From assembly GCF_031458075.1 (NCBI RefSeq), contig NZ_JAVDXT010000001.1, positions 1,054,001 through 1,118,000 of the forward strand: 64,000 nt of DNA, in the 5' to 3' direction. Both the position numbers and the translations under genes were made by a program. This stretch comes from Rhodoferax_B ferrireducens_A. Lineage in GTDB: Bacteria > Pseudomonadota > Gammaproteobacteria > Burkholderiales > Burkholderiaceae_C. The notes under the pieces were generated by a model. It did not search any database. It was not told the DNA's origin and saw only the letters and a list, made by a program, of their open reading frames with translations. This document shows, in pieces, positions 25,211-33,967 of this stretch (within the stretch, counting starts at the first letter, position 1; each line of letters starts with the position of its first letter).

Positions 25211-26698
25211 ATGATTGACACAATCAGTTGGATCACGGTCTACCCAGAAATCGTCCTGTTGGCGATGGCTTGCATCATTGCACTGGTAGATCTGGCCGTG
25301 AAAAGTCCTCGCCGCACAGGCACTTATGCCTTGACGCTTCTGACCCTGGGCGTGGTCGCCTTCCTGCAAGGCCTTTACGCAAACGGCAATACCACTTTGT
25401 ACGGCTTTGGCAACATGGTTGTCAGCGACCCCATGGGTAACTGGCTGAAGTGTTTTGCCACCATCTCGGTCATGGTGACCTTGGTGTACGGTCGCCCCTA
25501 CGCGGGCGACCGCGGCATGCTGCAGGGCGGCGAGATGTTCACCCTCAGCCTGTTTGCGCTGTTGGGCATGTCGGTGATGATTTCGGGCAATAACTTCCTG
25601 GTCATCTACATGGGGCTGGAGCTGTTAACGCTGTCCAGCTACGCGCTGGTGGCTTTGCGCCGCGACAATGCGACGGCCAGCGAAGCCGCAATGAAGTACT
25701 TTGTGCTGGGCGCCTTGGCTTCGGGCTTCTTGCTGTATGGCTTGTCCATGCTCTACGGTGCTACCGGCACGCTAGAAGTCGGCCAGGTGTTCAAGGTCAT
25801 CGCTTCGGGCCAGGTCAAGCACCAGGTGCTGGTATTCGGCTTGGTGTTTGTGGTGGCCGGCTTGGCATTCAAATTGGGCGTGGTGCCGTTCCATATGTGG
25901 ATTCCAGACGTCTACCAAGGTGCTCCTACCGCGGTGACCCTGATGATCGGTGGTGCGCCCAAGCTGGCGGCCTTTGCCATCACCATCCGCTTGCTGGTCG
26001 AGGGCATGCTGCCCCTGGCTATTGATTGGCAGCAAATGCTGGTGGTGCTGTCGATTGGCTCGCTGCTGATCGGTAACCTGGCCGCTGTGGCGCAAACCAA
26101 TTTGAAGCGTATGCTGGCCTATTCGACAATTTCCCAGATGGGGTTTGTCTTGCTGGGCCTGCTGTCGGGTGTGGTCAACGGCAACACTTTGTCGGCCGCC
26201 AATGCCTACAGCTCGTCAATGTTCTATGTGATCACCTATGTGCTCACCACCTTGGCAGGCTTCGGTGTGATCTTGCTGCTGGCCCGCGAAGGCTTTGAAA
26301 GCGAAGAGATCTCTGATCTGGCCGGCCTGAACGAGCGCAGCCCGCTGTACGCAGCGGTCATGGCCGTCTGCCTGTTCTCCATGGCCGGTATTCCGCCCAT
26401 GGTCGGCTTCTACGCCAAGCTGTCGGTGCTGCAGGCGCTGATCGCCTCGGGCTATACCGGCTACATCGCGTTGGCGATATTCGCGGTGGTGATGTCGCTG
26501 ATTGGCGCCTTCTACTACCTGCGCGTGGTCAAGGTCATGTACTTCGATGCGCCCATCACCGTCAGCACCGTGTCTGCGCCGCTGGATGTGCGGGCTGTGT
26601 TGACTGTCAATGGCGCCCTGGTCTTGATCCTGGGCATTGTGCCCGGCGGTTTGATGACCCTCTGCGCGCGCGCCATTGTTTTGACGCTGGGTACCTGA
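25211..26698 (+). CDS. nuoN: NADH-quinone oxidoreductase subunit N
   Basis: Third antiporter-like subunit, 495 residues, 14 helices, completing the operon. Diagnostic stretches: YMGLELLTLSSYALVAL (Glu), GLAFKLGVVPFHMWIPDVYQGAPT (Lys) and LKRMLAYSTISQMGFVLLG. Ends 22 bases before the DUF2818 gene. Confidence 0.97.
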   Translation: MIDTISWITVYPEIVLLAMACIIALVDLAVKSPRRTGTYALTLLTLGVVAFLQGLYANGNTTLYGFGNMVVSDPMGNWLKCFATISVMVTLVYGRPYAGDRGMLQGGEMFTLSLFALLGMSVMISGNNFLVIYMGLELLTLSSYALVALRRDNATASEAAMKYFVLGALASGFLLYGLSMLYGATGTLEVGQVFKVIASGQVKHQVLVFGLVFVVAGLAFKLGVVPFHMWIPDVYQGAPTAVTLMIGGAPKLAAFAITIRLLVEGMLPLAIDWQQMLVVLSIGSLLIGNLAAVAQTNLKRMLAYSTISQMGFVLLGLLSGVVNGNTLSAANAYSSSMFYVITYVLTTLAGFGVILLLAREGFESEEISDLAGLNERSPLYAAVMAVCLFSMAGIPPMVGFYAKLSVLQALIASGYTGYIALAIFAVVMSLIGAFYYLRVVKVMYFDAPITVSTVSAPLDVRAVLTVNGALVLILGIVPGGLMTLCARAIVLTLGT

Positions 26699-26720
26699 TG
26701 CCTGCAAGGGCAGTGCTTCA

Positions 26721-27023
26721 GTGACGCAGACTGTTTCCGTATTCCTGCTCCTGTTGGTGGCGGTATGCGCCGCCAACCTGCCATTTCTGAGCAGTCGGTT
26801 GTTTGCCGTCTGGCCCTTGTCGCAGTCCAAATCGCTGGCTTGGCGTCTGCTGGAGCTGGTGGTGTACTACTTTGCCGTAGGCGGCCTCGGCCTGCTGCTG
26901 GAAAAGCATGCTGGCCAGATCGCGCCCCAGGGCTGGGAGTTCTATGCCATCACCGGCACCTTGTTCATTACCCTGGCATTCCCTGGCTTTGTAGTCCGCT
27001 ACCTGCTCAAGCAGCGTAGCTAG
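26721..27023 (+). CDS. DUF2818 family small membrane protein
   Basis: 100-residue protein with three hydrophobic segments (about 5-25, 43-62, 75-95) that regularly follows nuoN in betaproteobacteria; function unknown. It starts with GTG at 26721 (read as MTQTVSVFLL), 22 bases after nuoN. Position at the end of the complex I operon suggests co-transcription and perhaps a role in assembly, but that is inference. Confidence 0.8.
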   Translation: MTQTVSVFLLLLVAVCAANLPFLSSRLFAVWPLSQSKSLAWRLLELVVYYFAVGGLGLLLEKHAGQIAPQGWEFYAITGTLFITLAFPGFVVRYLLKQRS

Positions 27024-27078
27024 CGGCTGCGGGCTTGGCTTGGGCGACAAGCCCGTTTGTCTTTTCTCATCGCCCACC

Positions 27079-27678
27079 ATGCACATCCAAGACCAGCACC
27101 TGATTGAACGCAAAGTGGACAGCGCCGAGCTGCTCAAGGGCAGCTTTTTGCATGCCTTCCGCGATACCGTGCAACTCCCCGACGGCAGCATGGCGACCCG
27201 CGAATATGTGCAGCATCCGGGTGCGGTGATGGTCGTGCCCATGCTGGACGATGGCCGACTGGTCATGGAGCGGCAGTACCGCTATCCGCTGCAGCAGGTG
27301 ATGGTCGAGTTTCCGGCCGGCAAGCTGGATGCAGGTGAATCCACGTTTGCCTGCGCCCAGCGCGAGCTGCTGGAAGAAACCGGCTATTCCGCCACCGAGT
27401 GGGCCCGCGCCGGCGTGCTGCACCCGGTGATTGCCTATTCCACCGAATTCATCGAGATCTGGTTTGCGCGTGGACTCAGCCTGGGCGAGCGCCGCCTGGA
27501 TGCGGGCGAGTTTCTGGATGTATTCACCGCCAGCTTGCCCGAGTTGCTGCTCTGGTGCCGCGACGGTCAGGTCACCGACGGCAAGACGCTGAGCGCCGCT
27601 CTGTGGTTGCAAAACCTGGCAAGCGGCGCATGGACATTGGACTGGCAACCAGCAGCCACCCACGCAGCCGCGGGATAA
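27079..27678 (+). CDS. NUDIX hydrolase, ADP-ribose pyrophosphatase type
   Basis: 199-residue NUDIX enzyme that should cleave a nucleoside diphosphate sugar such as ADP-ribose into AMP and sugar phosphate. The Nudix box GKLDAGESTFACAQRELLEETGY matches Gx5Ex7REUxEExGU (shown here as its key pattern: Gly, Glu, REL, EE, G). The preceding PMLDDGRLVMERQYRYP and VEFPAGK are typical for the NudF/ADPRase branch. ATG at 27079 is chosen (MHIQDQHL). Confidence 0.85.
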   Translation: MHIQDQHLIERKVDSAELLKGSFLHAFRDTVQLPDGSMATREYVQHPGAVMVVPMLDDGRLVMERQYRYPLQQVMVEFPAGKLDAGESTFACAQRELLEETGYSATEWARAGVLHPVIAYSTEFIEIWFARGLSLGERRLDAGEFLDVFTASLPELLLWCRDGQVTDGKTLSAALWLQNLASGAWTLDWQPAATHAAAG

Positions 27679-27685
27679 TCGGCCC

Positions 27686-28165
27686 ATGAAGGTTCTGGAT
27701 CTCCAATGCGCACACCAGCACCGGTTCGAGGGCTGGTTTGGCTCGGAAGATGATTTCCAGAGCCAGCTGGGCCGCGGCCTGGTGGAATGCCCGATGTGCG
27801 GCGACACCCATATTTCCAAGATGCTCAGCGCGCCGCGCTTGAATCTGGGCGCAGTGCAACCCGCCGTGGCCGATGCACCTGCTGCGCCAACCGAACCGAG
27901 CCGTGTGCCTGCAACAGCAACGGCAGCGCCGGCAGATCCCGATATGCAAGCCGCCTGGATGAAGATGGTGCGCCATGTGATCGCCAACACCGAAGACGTG
28001 GGCAGCCAGTTCGCCGAAGAGGCGCGCAAGATCCACTACGGCGAGCGCAAGGAGCGCAACATCCGGGGCGAGGCCACGGCCGAAGAAACCGAAGCCTTGT
28101 TGGATGAGGGTATAGATGTGCTGCCCCTGCCTATTCCTGCGGCCCTCAAACGCCCTCTGCAGTAA
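27686..28165 (+). CDS. DUF1178 family zinc-ribbon protein
   Basis: 159-residue cytoplasmic protein of unknown function. The N-terminus holds a likely zinc ribbon: Cys8, the His residues at 10 and 12, and the CPMC pair near residues 35-38. A Pro/Ala-rich linker follows, then a conserved helical part (DVGSQFAEEARKIHYGERKERNIRGEA, given here only by its ends DVGSQF and ERNIRGEA). It starts eight bases after the NUDIX gene and is a usual neighbour of nuo clusters in Comamonadaceae. Confidence 0.8.
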   Translation: MKVLDLQCAHQHRFEGWFGSEDDFQSQLGRGLVECPMCGDTHISKMLSAPRLNLGAVQPAVADAPAAPTEPSRVPATATAAPADPDMQAAWMKMVRHVIANTEDVGSQFAEEARKIHYGERKERNIRGEATAEETEALLDEGIDVLPLPIPAALKRPLQ

Positions 28166-28180
28166 AAATTAGCGGCGCTA

Positions 28181-28234
28181 TATATTTAATAGCTGCTACC
28201 GCATGCTAAATAAGCGCCAGCGGCCTAAAAGGCC
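28181..28234 (+). repeat. Comamonadaceae-type dispersed repeat, copy 1
   Basis: Best-preserved copy of a ~50-bp element read as AATAGCTGCTACCGC, about ten variable bases, then GCGCCAGCGGCCTAAAAG. The two halves form an imperfect hairpin. Other copies in this window are at 31982, 32778, 35308 (reverse), 35942, 53475 (reverse) and 58256 (reverse). Confidence 0.65.
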
Positions 28235-28255
28235 CTAAACCGGCGCAATGATTCC

Positions 28256-28352
28256 CCTTCCAGAGATACCGCAGAACCGGCTTTGCCGGGCTGCAGGTAT
28301 CGCCCCCTGCAAGGGGGGCGAAACGTGCATAGCACTGCAGCCTGGGGGGGTA
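28256..28352 (+). repeat. ~97-bp intergenic repeat, copy A
   Basis: Contains TCCAGAGATACCG, AACCGGCT-TTGCCGGG, a strong CGCCCCCTGCAAGGGGGGCG hairpin and GCACTGCAGCCTGGGGG. An inverted copy lies at 60902-61000. Here it fills the gap between the convergent DUF1178 and glutamate dehydrogenase genes, where its GC-rich hairpin could terminate transcription from both sides. Confidence 0.8.
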
Positions 28353-28358
28353 CCAATC

Positions 28359-29654
28359 TCAGGGATACAGTCCGCGCAGTTCGCGCGTATGCAGAATCCG
28401 TTTGCAGGCCACGATGAAGGTTGCGGTGCGCAGGCTCACCTTGTTGTCCTGCGCGACCAGCCAGACGGCAGAGAACGCTTCTTTCATGATGCGCACCAGG
28501 CGTGCATTGATCTCGTCTTCGTCCCAGAAGAAGCTAGAGAAGTCCTGCACCCACTCAAAGTAGCTGACCGTCACGCCGCCCGCATTGGCGATCACATCGG
28601 GCAGCACCAGGATGTTGCGTTCATGCAGGATGTCGTCGGCCTCGGGGGTGGTCGGGCCGTTTGCGCCTTCGATCACCATGCGGGCCTGGATGCGGCCGGC
28701 GTTCGCCGCCGTGATTTGCTGCTCCAAGGCTGCAGGGATCAGGATGTCGCAAGGCACTTCCCAGAATTTGTCGTTGCTGATGACTTCGGCGCCGTCAAAG
28801 CCGCCCACGCTGCCCGTGGCCTGCACATGCTTGAGCAGGGAAGGCACGTCCAGCCCGGCTTCGCGGTAGATGGTGCCGCCATGGTCTTGCACCGCCACCA
28901 CGCGGGCGCCGGCTTCGGCAAACAGCTTGCCGGCCACGCCACCCACATTGCCAAAGCCTTGCACGGCGACGCGGGCGGTGGAGATGTCCAGCCCGATGTG
29001 CTTGGCGGCTTCCACACCCACGGTGTAGACGCCGCGGCCCGTGGCTTCACGCCGGCCCAGCGAACCGCCCAGATCCACAGGCTTGCCGGTGACCACGCCG
29101 GTGGCCGTCGAGCCCTGGTTCATGGAATAGGTATCCATCATCCAGGCCATGATCTGCTCGTTGGTGTTCACGTCGGGCGCCGGAATGTCCTTGTTCGGGC
29201 CGATGATGATGCCGATCTCGCTGGTGTAGCGGCGCGTCATGCGCTCCAGCTCGCCGCGCGACAAGGTCTTGGGGTCGACGCGGATACCGCCCTTGGCGCC
29301 GCCGTAGGGCACGTTCACCGCCGCGTTCTTGATCGACATCCAGGCCGACAGCGCCATCACTTCGGACAGGGTCACGTCCTGGTGGAAGCGCACGCCGCCC
29401 TTGCCCGGGCCGCGCGAGGTGTTGTGCTGCACGCGGTAGCCTTCAAAGTGGCGTACCGTGCCGTCGTCCAGGTGGATGGGCACGTCGACCACCAGGATGC
29501 GCTTGGGGCGCTTCAGGGTTTCCACCCAGCGGGCCAGATTGCCCAGATAAGGTTCGACCCGGTCTACCTGCTGGAGAAAAATACCCCAGGGGCCTACGTG
29601 GTCGGGATTGAGGTAAGAGGGCAGCGCATGGGCTGTAGGCGCGGTGGTAGCCAT
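28359..29654 (-). CDS. gdhA: Glutamate dehydrogenase (Glu/Leu/Phe/Val family)
   Basis: Reversible oxidative deamination of glutamate to 2-oxoglutarate and ammonia. 431 residues, like hexameric class GDHs. The catalytic Lys is in VPYGGAKGGIRVDP, the substrate-binding GPGKGGVRFH precedes it, and the nucleotide-binding Rossmann motif is VAVQGFGNVGG in the C-terminal half. NAD versus NADP use cannot be decided safely by eye. Encoded opposite to nuo; start ATG at 29654. Confidence 0.92.
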   Translation of the reverse strand: MATTAPTAHALPSYLNPDHVGPWGIFLQQVDRVEPYLGNLARWVETLKRPKRILVVDVPIHLDDGTVRHFEGYRVQHNTSRGPGKGGVRFHQDVTLSEVMALSAWMSIKNAAVNVPYGGAKGGIRVDPKTLSRGELERMTRRYTSEIGIIIGPNKDIPAPDVNTNEQIMAWMMDTYSMNQGSTATGVVTGKPVDLGGSLGRREATGRGVYTVGVEAAKHIGLDISTARVAVQGFGNVGGVAGKLFAEAGARVVAVQDHGGTIYREAGLDVPSLLKHVQATGSVGGFDGAEVISNDKFWEVPCDILIPAALEQQITAANAGRIQARMVIEGANGPTTPEADDILHERNILVLPDVIANAGGVTVSYFEWVQDFSSFFWDEDEINARLVRIMKEAFSAVWLVAQDNKVSLRTATFIVACKRILHTRELRGLYP

Positions 29655-29771
29655 AGGTTTAATTCCCTAATTGAAGTTGGAAGCCGCAAGCTTAGAAGCC
29701 CTCAGCGCGTCTGTCCAAGGCCAGCTTCAAACCAATCTATGCAAAAAATGCATTAAATGAACAAAGCGGTT

Positions 29772-31955
29772 TCATGCCGCTGCCGCAGGGTCCAGTCCCA
29801 GCAGCTTTTCGGCCTGTACCCGCAGCGGCGGCAGCAGCTGGCCGATCAGCGCCAGCTGGGTCTGCACCACCTGGTGGGCCGCATCCGTACCCGGTGTTTC
29901 GGCCTCCAGCGCCGCCACCAGCGCCCGCTCGTCCGCGCTGGCCGGCGGCACCGGCTGGCGCTGGGCCAGGCTGCGCGCCAGCTGTTCCAGCGCGCTGGCC
30001 ATCAGCTCGGCGGTCTGGGCCGTGGCCGCATCTTCTGCCGGGTCCAGCAAGGCCTCGCGGTGCGCACCCAGGGCCGACAGGTAGTTCAGCAAGGTATGCG
30101 ACAGCAGCAGAAAGCGCAGGCCGCTGTCGCCCCGGCCTTGCAGAAAGCCCGGCTCCTGGAACAGGTTGGACAAGGCGGTGGACAGCGCCGCATCGGCGTT
30201 GTGCGCATTGCGCCGGGCCAGCCGGTAGGCTAGGTCGTCGCGCTTGCCGCTGTGGTACTGGGCCATGATTTCGCGCAGGTATTTGCTGCAGGCGGCCAGC
30301 GGCCGGGCCGCCACCTCGTGCATGCGCCGGCCCTGCCAGTCGGGCAGGATCAGGAACACCGCCAGCCCGGCGATCAGGCTGCCCAGCAGCGTGTCCACCA
30401 TGCGCGGCACGATCAGGCCGTAGCCGTCGCCGATCTGGTTGAAGCACAGCAGCACCACCAGGGTCATGGCGCCAGTGGCCAGCGCGTAATGGCGCGTGCG
30501 GTTGCCGAAGAACACCACCCCGGCCGCCACCGCGAACATGGCCTGCAGCAAGGGGCTGGGGAACAGCCGGAACAACGCCCAGCCCGCCACCAGCCCGGCC
30601 ATGGTGCCCACCACCCGCTGCACCATGCGCCGGCGCGTCGCGCCAAAGCTCTGCTGGCAGACGAACAGCGTGGTCAGCAGAATCCAGTAGCCTTGGCGCG
30701 CGTGGATCCAGTGCAGCAGGCCATAGCCAATGGCCAGCGCCAGGCCCAGCCGCACGGCGTGGCGAAACAGCGGTGTCGACGGCGTGAGCTGCAGCCAGAC
30801 CCGGTCGAAGGCCTCGCGCAGCGATTGCGGCGAGCGGTCCAGCAGGCTCAGGTCCTGCGGCTCGGTGTCGGCGATGGGCTGGCTGGCGCGGGCCAGCCGG
30901 GCCTGCAACGTGCCCAGGTTCTTGGCCAGCGCCGTCAACGTGGCCAGCAGGCGCTGCCACTGGGGGCGCTGCAGCGACTCTAGATGGGCCAGCGCGTCCT
31001 GCAGGTCTTGCAGCGCCTGGGCGCTGGCGGTTTCGGGCAACACCGGCACGCGCAGCAGTACCGCCCGGGCCAGCCGCTCGCAGGCATGGCCTTGCAGCTT
31101 CAGCAAGCGCTGGCAGCGGAACAGCACATCGCTGTGGAAGAAGGTCTCGGTCAGCTCGGTATACGGCGAATGCGAGGAACTGGCCCGCTCATGCACCTCC
31201 TGGGCGATGAAGTACAGCTGCAGGTAATGCTGCATGCGGTGGCTGGGCACGGCTTCCATGCGGCTCCAGATGCTTTCCTTGGTGGCGTTCAGCGCGGTCA
31301 CCACCTGGCCGTTGCGCTGGGCCAGGGCCAGGCGCTTGACCTCCTGGTCGATGCCGCGCACCGGCTCGAACAGCGAGGCTTTCAGCTGCAGGTAGCCGCC
31401 CAGCACGCGGTACAGCTGGGCCAGGTTCTGCTGCACCGGCTGGTGGGTGAACAGCCTGCTCCACAGCACCGACAGCAGGCCGTACCAGGTGGCGCCGCCC
31501 AGCAGCAGCACCGGCTCCAGCCAGAAGGCCTGGTCGCTGTTGGCGCGCTGGTCCATGCCGATGGTGGTGTAGATCGACAGAATCAGCGTGCCATAGGCAA
31601 TCGCCTGGTAGCGCGGGCCGATGGCGCCCAGCATGGTCAGGCAGAAGGTCGACAGCACCATGCCCAGCACAAACAGCCAGGGGTGCGGAAACAGGGCCTG
31701 CACCGCAAACGCCGCCAAAGCAAAGCACAGCAGCGTCACCAGCAGCGCGCGCAGCCGGCCGCGCCAGTTGTCGTCGGTCTCGGCCAGTGCGCAGGCAATC
31801 GTGCCCAGGAACAGCGGCATCACCAGCTCCATGCTGTCGCGCATCCAGCAGGCGGCCATGGTGCTGCTCAACGCGATAAAGATGCGCAGGCTGTACGGAA
31901 AGGTGTCCAGCGCCCAGAGGCGGCGCAGAGACTGGGAGAGCGGGAAGAAGGGCAT
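29772..31955 (-). CDS. FUSC-family inner-membrane protein (YccS-like)
   Basis: 727-residue membrane protein of the YccS/YhfK/FUSC family, related to aromatic-acid efflux proteins. Two clusters of hydrophobic helices (roughly residues 25-175 and 400-540) each precede a large soluble region, the family pattern. The second contains ARQGYWILLTTLFVCQQSF and RRRMVQRVVGTMAG, the FUSC domain signature. Function is not firmly known; transport of organic acids is a guess from family. It stands 116 bases downstream of gdhA's start on the same strand and 106 bases upstream of the ABC exporter's end, so no tight operon. Confidence 0.8.
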   Translation of the reverse strand: MPFFPLSQSLRRLWALDTFPYSLRIFIALSSTMAACWMRDSMELVMPLFLGTIACALAETDDNWRGRLRALLVTLLCFALAAFAVQALFPHPWLFVLGMVLSTFCLTMLGAIGPRYQAIAYGTLILSIYTTIGMDQRANSDQAFWLEPVLLLGGATWYGLLSVLWSRLFTHQPVQQNLAQLYRVLGGYLQLKASLFEPVRGIDQEVKRLALAQRNGQVVTALNATKESIWSRMEAVPSHRMQHYLQLYFIAQEVHERASSSHSPYTELTETFFHSDVLFRCQRLLKLQGHACERLARAVLLRVPVLPETASAQALQDLQDALAHLESLQRPQWQRLLATLTALAKNLGTLQARLARASQPIADTEPQDLSLLDRSPQSLREAFDRVWLQLTPSTPLFRHAVRLGLALAIGYGLLHWIHARQGYWILLTTLFVCQQSFGATRRRMVQRVVGTMAGLVAGWALFRLFPSPLLQAMFAVAAGVVFFGNRTRHYALATGAMTLVVLLCFNQIGDGYGLIVPRMVDTLLGSLIAGLAVFLILPDWQGRRMHEVAARPLAACSKYLREIMAQYHSGKRDDLAYRLARRNAHNADAALSTALSNLFQEPGFLQGRGDSGLRFLLLSHTLLNYLSALGAHREALLDPAEDAATAQTAELMASALEQLARSLAQRQPVPPASADERALVAALEAETPGTDAAHQVVQTQLALIGQLLPPLRVQAEKLLGLDPAAAA

Positions 31956-31981
31956 GGCGCAAAAATCTAGGGTGTGCTATT

Positions 31982-32030
31982 CAAAATATAGCTGTCTGCG
32001 CTGGTAGATACTGCGCTAGAGCCGTATTTT
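31982..32030 (+). repeat. Comamonadaceae-type dispersed repeat, copy 2
   Basis: AAAATATAGCTGTCTGCGC ... GCGCTAGAGCCGTATTTT aligns with copy 1 at 28181 (shared ATAGCTG core and GCGC-AG-GCC half). It fills most of the gap between the FUSC and ABC exporter genes. Confidence 0.55.
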
Positions 32031-32061
32031 ATGCACAAACTATGCCCGGTGACCGTGTGGT

Positions 32062-33894
32062 TTACACGGTGAATTGCAGTGCCGCAAGGCGCGCATACAC
32101 GCCATCGGCGGCCACCAGCGCCGCATGCGTGCCTTGCTCGACGATGTGGCCATGCTCCAGCACCACGATGCGGTCGGCCTGCTGCACGGTGGCCAGGCGG
32201 TGGGCGATCACCAGGGTGGTGCGGCCACGCATGGCGGATTCCAGCGCCGCCTGCACCATGCGCTCGCTCTCGGCGTCCAGCGCGCTGGTGGCTTCGTCCA
32301 GCAGCAGCAGCGGGGCGTTCTTCAGCATGGCCCGGGCAATCGCCACGCGCTGGCGCTGGCCGCCGCTGAGGCGCACGCCACGCTCGCCCAGAAAGGTGTT
32401 GTAGCCCTCGGGCAGGGCGGTGATGAATTCGTGGGCAAACGCCGACTGCGCAGCGGCCACCACCTCGGCGTCGGTCGCGTCGGGCCGGCCGTAGCGGATG
32501 TTCTCCAGCGCGCTGGTAGAGAACATCACCGCGTCCTGCGGCACGATGCCGATGTGTTGGCGCAGGTCCTGTAAATCCATGTCGCGCGTGTCCAGGCCAT
32601 TGATGCGGATGCGGCCCGACTGCGGGTCGTAAAAGCGCAGCAGCAGCTGGAACACCGTGCTCTTGCCCGCGCCGCTGGCACCCACCAGGGCTACCGTCTC
32701 GCCGGGCGCCACGTCCAGGCTGAACCGGCCGAGTGCCGGCTGCAAAGGCCGCGACGGGTAGTTGAAATTGAGGTCCTCAAAAACGATAGCGCTACCCGCT
32801 TGTGTAATCAACGCTGGCGTCGGATTTGCTGCAGATTTTATAGGTGACTCGGTGGCCAGCAGCTCCATCAGCCGCTCGCTGGCGCCCGCCGCGCGCAGCA
32901 CGTCGCCATAGACCTCGCCCAGCACCGCGGTGGCGCTGGCGAGGATGATCACGTAGACCACGGTCTGCCCCAGATGGCCGGCCGTGATCGTGCCCTGCAG
33001 TACCGCCTGCGTGCCTTGGTACAGGCCCCACAGCAGCGCGCCCGAGGTGGCGATGATGATGAAGGCCACCAGCGCCGAGCGCGCCTTGCTGCGGCCCACG
33101 GCCGTCTGGAAGGCGGCGGCGGTGGAGGCGTCGAAGCGCGCCGATTCGCGCGCCTCGGCGGTATAGCTCTGCACTACCGGAATCGCGTTCAGCACCTCGG
33201 CGGCGATGGCGCTGCTGTCGGCCACCCGGTCCTGGCTGGCGCGCGACAGCTTGCGCACGCGGCGGCCAAACCACACGCTGGGCAGCACGATCAGAAGCAG
33301 CACGCCAAACACCTGGGTCATCACCACCGGGTTGGTCCAGACCAGCACGCCCAAAGCGCCTATGCCCATCACCGCATTGCGCAAGCCCATGCTCAGCGAC
33401 GAGCCGACCACGGTTTGCACCAGGGTGGTATCCACCGTCAGGCGCGACAGCACTTCGCCGGTCTGGGTGGTTTCAAAAAACTCCGGGCTCTGCCGCAGCA
33501 CATGGGCGTAGACGGCGTTGCGGATGTCGGCCGTGACCCGTTCGCCCAGCCAGCTGACGGTATAGAAGCGCGCCGCCGAGAACAGGCCCAGCGCCGCCGC
33601 TACGGCGAACAGCTCGAAGAAATGGTTGCGCAGCGCCAGCACCTGGGCACCGCGGTCGATGCTGCCGTCGGCACCGGTGGCCACCAGGCCCTGGTCGATC
33701 AGCGCCCGCAGCGCCAGCGGAAACGCCAGCGTGGCGCCCGCCGCCAGCACCAGGAACAGGATGGCCAGCCCGATGCGCCCGCGGTAGGGCCGCAGATAGG
33801 GCAGCAGACCCGACAGCGCGCGCGGCGAGGCTTTGGCGGGCGCGCTGGCCGTAGAGGAGGGGGCAGACACGGAGAGGGTGGTGGAGGTGGCCAT
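32062..33894 (-). CDS. ABC half-exporter (transmembrane + ATP-binding domain)
   Basis: 610-residue fused permease-ATPase of the MsbA/LmrA type, probably a dimeric multidrug or lipid exporter. The start chosen is the ATG at 33894 (MATSTTLSVS), not the longer frame. Six helices fill about residues 35-330; the nucleotide-binding domain has Walker A GASGAGKST, signature LSGGQRQRVAIARAM and Walker B LLLLDEATSALD. The linker between the two parts carries a copy of the dispersed repeat in frame. It is divergent from the MarR-controlled pump operon; the promoter regions are shared, so MarR may influence it. Confidence 0.88.
   Translation of the reverse strand: MATSTTLSVSAPSSTASAPAKASPRALSGLLPYLRPYRGRIGLAILFLVLAAGATLAFPLALRALIDQGLVATGADGSIDRGAQVLALRNHFFELFAVAAALGLFSAARFYTVSWLGERVTADIRNAVYAHVLRQSPEFFETTQTGEVLSRLTVDTTLVQTVVGSSLSMGLRNAVMGIGALGVLVWTNPVVMTQVFGVLLLIVLPSVWFGRRVRKLSRASQDRVADSSAIAAEVLNAIPVVQSYTAEARESARFDASTAAAFQTAVGRSKARSALVAFIIIATSGALLWGLYQGTQAVLQGTITAGHLGQTVVYVIILASATAVLGEVYGDVLRAAGASERLMELLATESPIKSAANPTPALITQAGSAIVFEDLNFNYPSRPLQPALGRFSLDVAPGETVALVGASGAGKSTVFQLLLRFYDPQSGRIRINGLDTRDMDLQDLRQHIGIVPQDAVMFSTSALENIRYGRPDATDAEVVAAAQSAFAHEFITALPEGYNTFLGERGVRLSGGQRQRVAIARAMLKNAPLLLLDEATSALDAESERMVQAALESAMRGRTTLVIAHRLATVQQADRIVVLEHGHIVEQGTHAALVAADGVYARLAALQFTV
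32778..32828 (+). repeat. Dispersed repeat copy 3, inside the ABC exporter gene
   Basis: AAAACGATAGCGCTACCCGC ... AACGCTGGCGTCGG on the plus strand matches copy 1. The gene on the minus strand reads through it as a low-complexity linker (around NPTPALITQAGSAIV) between the membrane and ATPase domains. Confidence 0.5.
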
Positions 33895-33902
33895 AGTCTG
33901 CA

Positions 33903-33930
33903 AGTGTAGCGAAAGATAATGATGCAACAA
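33903..33930 (-). promoter_or_regulatory. Putative promoter of the ABC exporter
   Basis: On the minus strand, -35 TTGTTG (33925-33930), 16-base spacer, -10 TACACT (33903-33908). The -10 ends eight bases before the ATG at 33894, so the transcript would be leaderless or nearly so; no clear SD precedes the ATG. Confidence 0.4.
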
Positions 33931-33938
33931 ACAAAGAC

Positions 33939-33967
33939 TTGACAGTAATTGTCTAGGCAATTAATAA
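33939..33967 (+). promoter_or_regulatory. Promoter of the marR-omf-emrAB operon
   Basis: Consensus -35 TTGACA (33939-33944), 17-base spacer, -10 TAATAA (33962-33967). The start should fall near 33974, two bases from the marR ATG at 33976, and there is no SD sequence, so the mRNA is predicted to be leaderless or almost so. Confidence 0.65.
33946..33963. promoter_or_regulatory. Palindromic operator between -35 and -10 of marR
   Basis: TAATTG (33946-33951) and CAATTA (33958-33963) are perfect inverted arms around TCTAGG. AT-rich palindromes of this size bound by a winged-helix dimer are typical of MarR-family autoregulation; here the site lies wholly between the promoter boxes. Confidence 0.65.

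Noticed and set aside
28248..29756. 502-codon plus-strand frame opposite glutamate dehydrogenase
   Set aside because: The minus-strand protein is a complete, motif-bearing GDH; the plus frame shows no family pattern and runs through the intergenic repeat.
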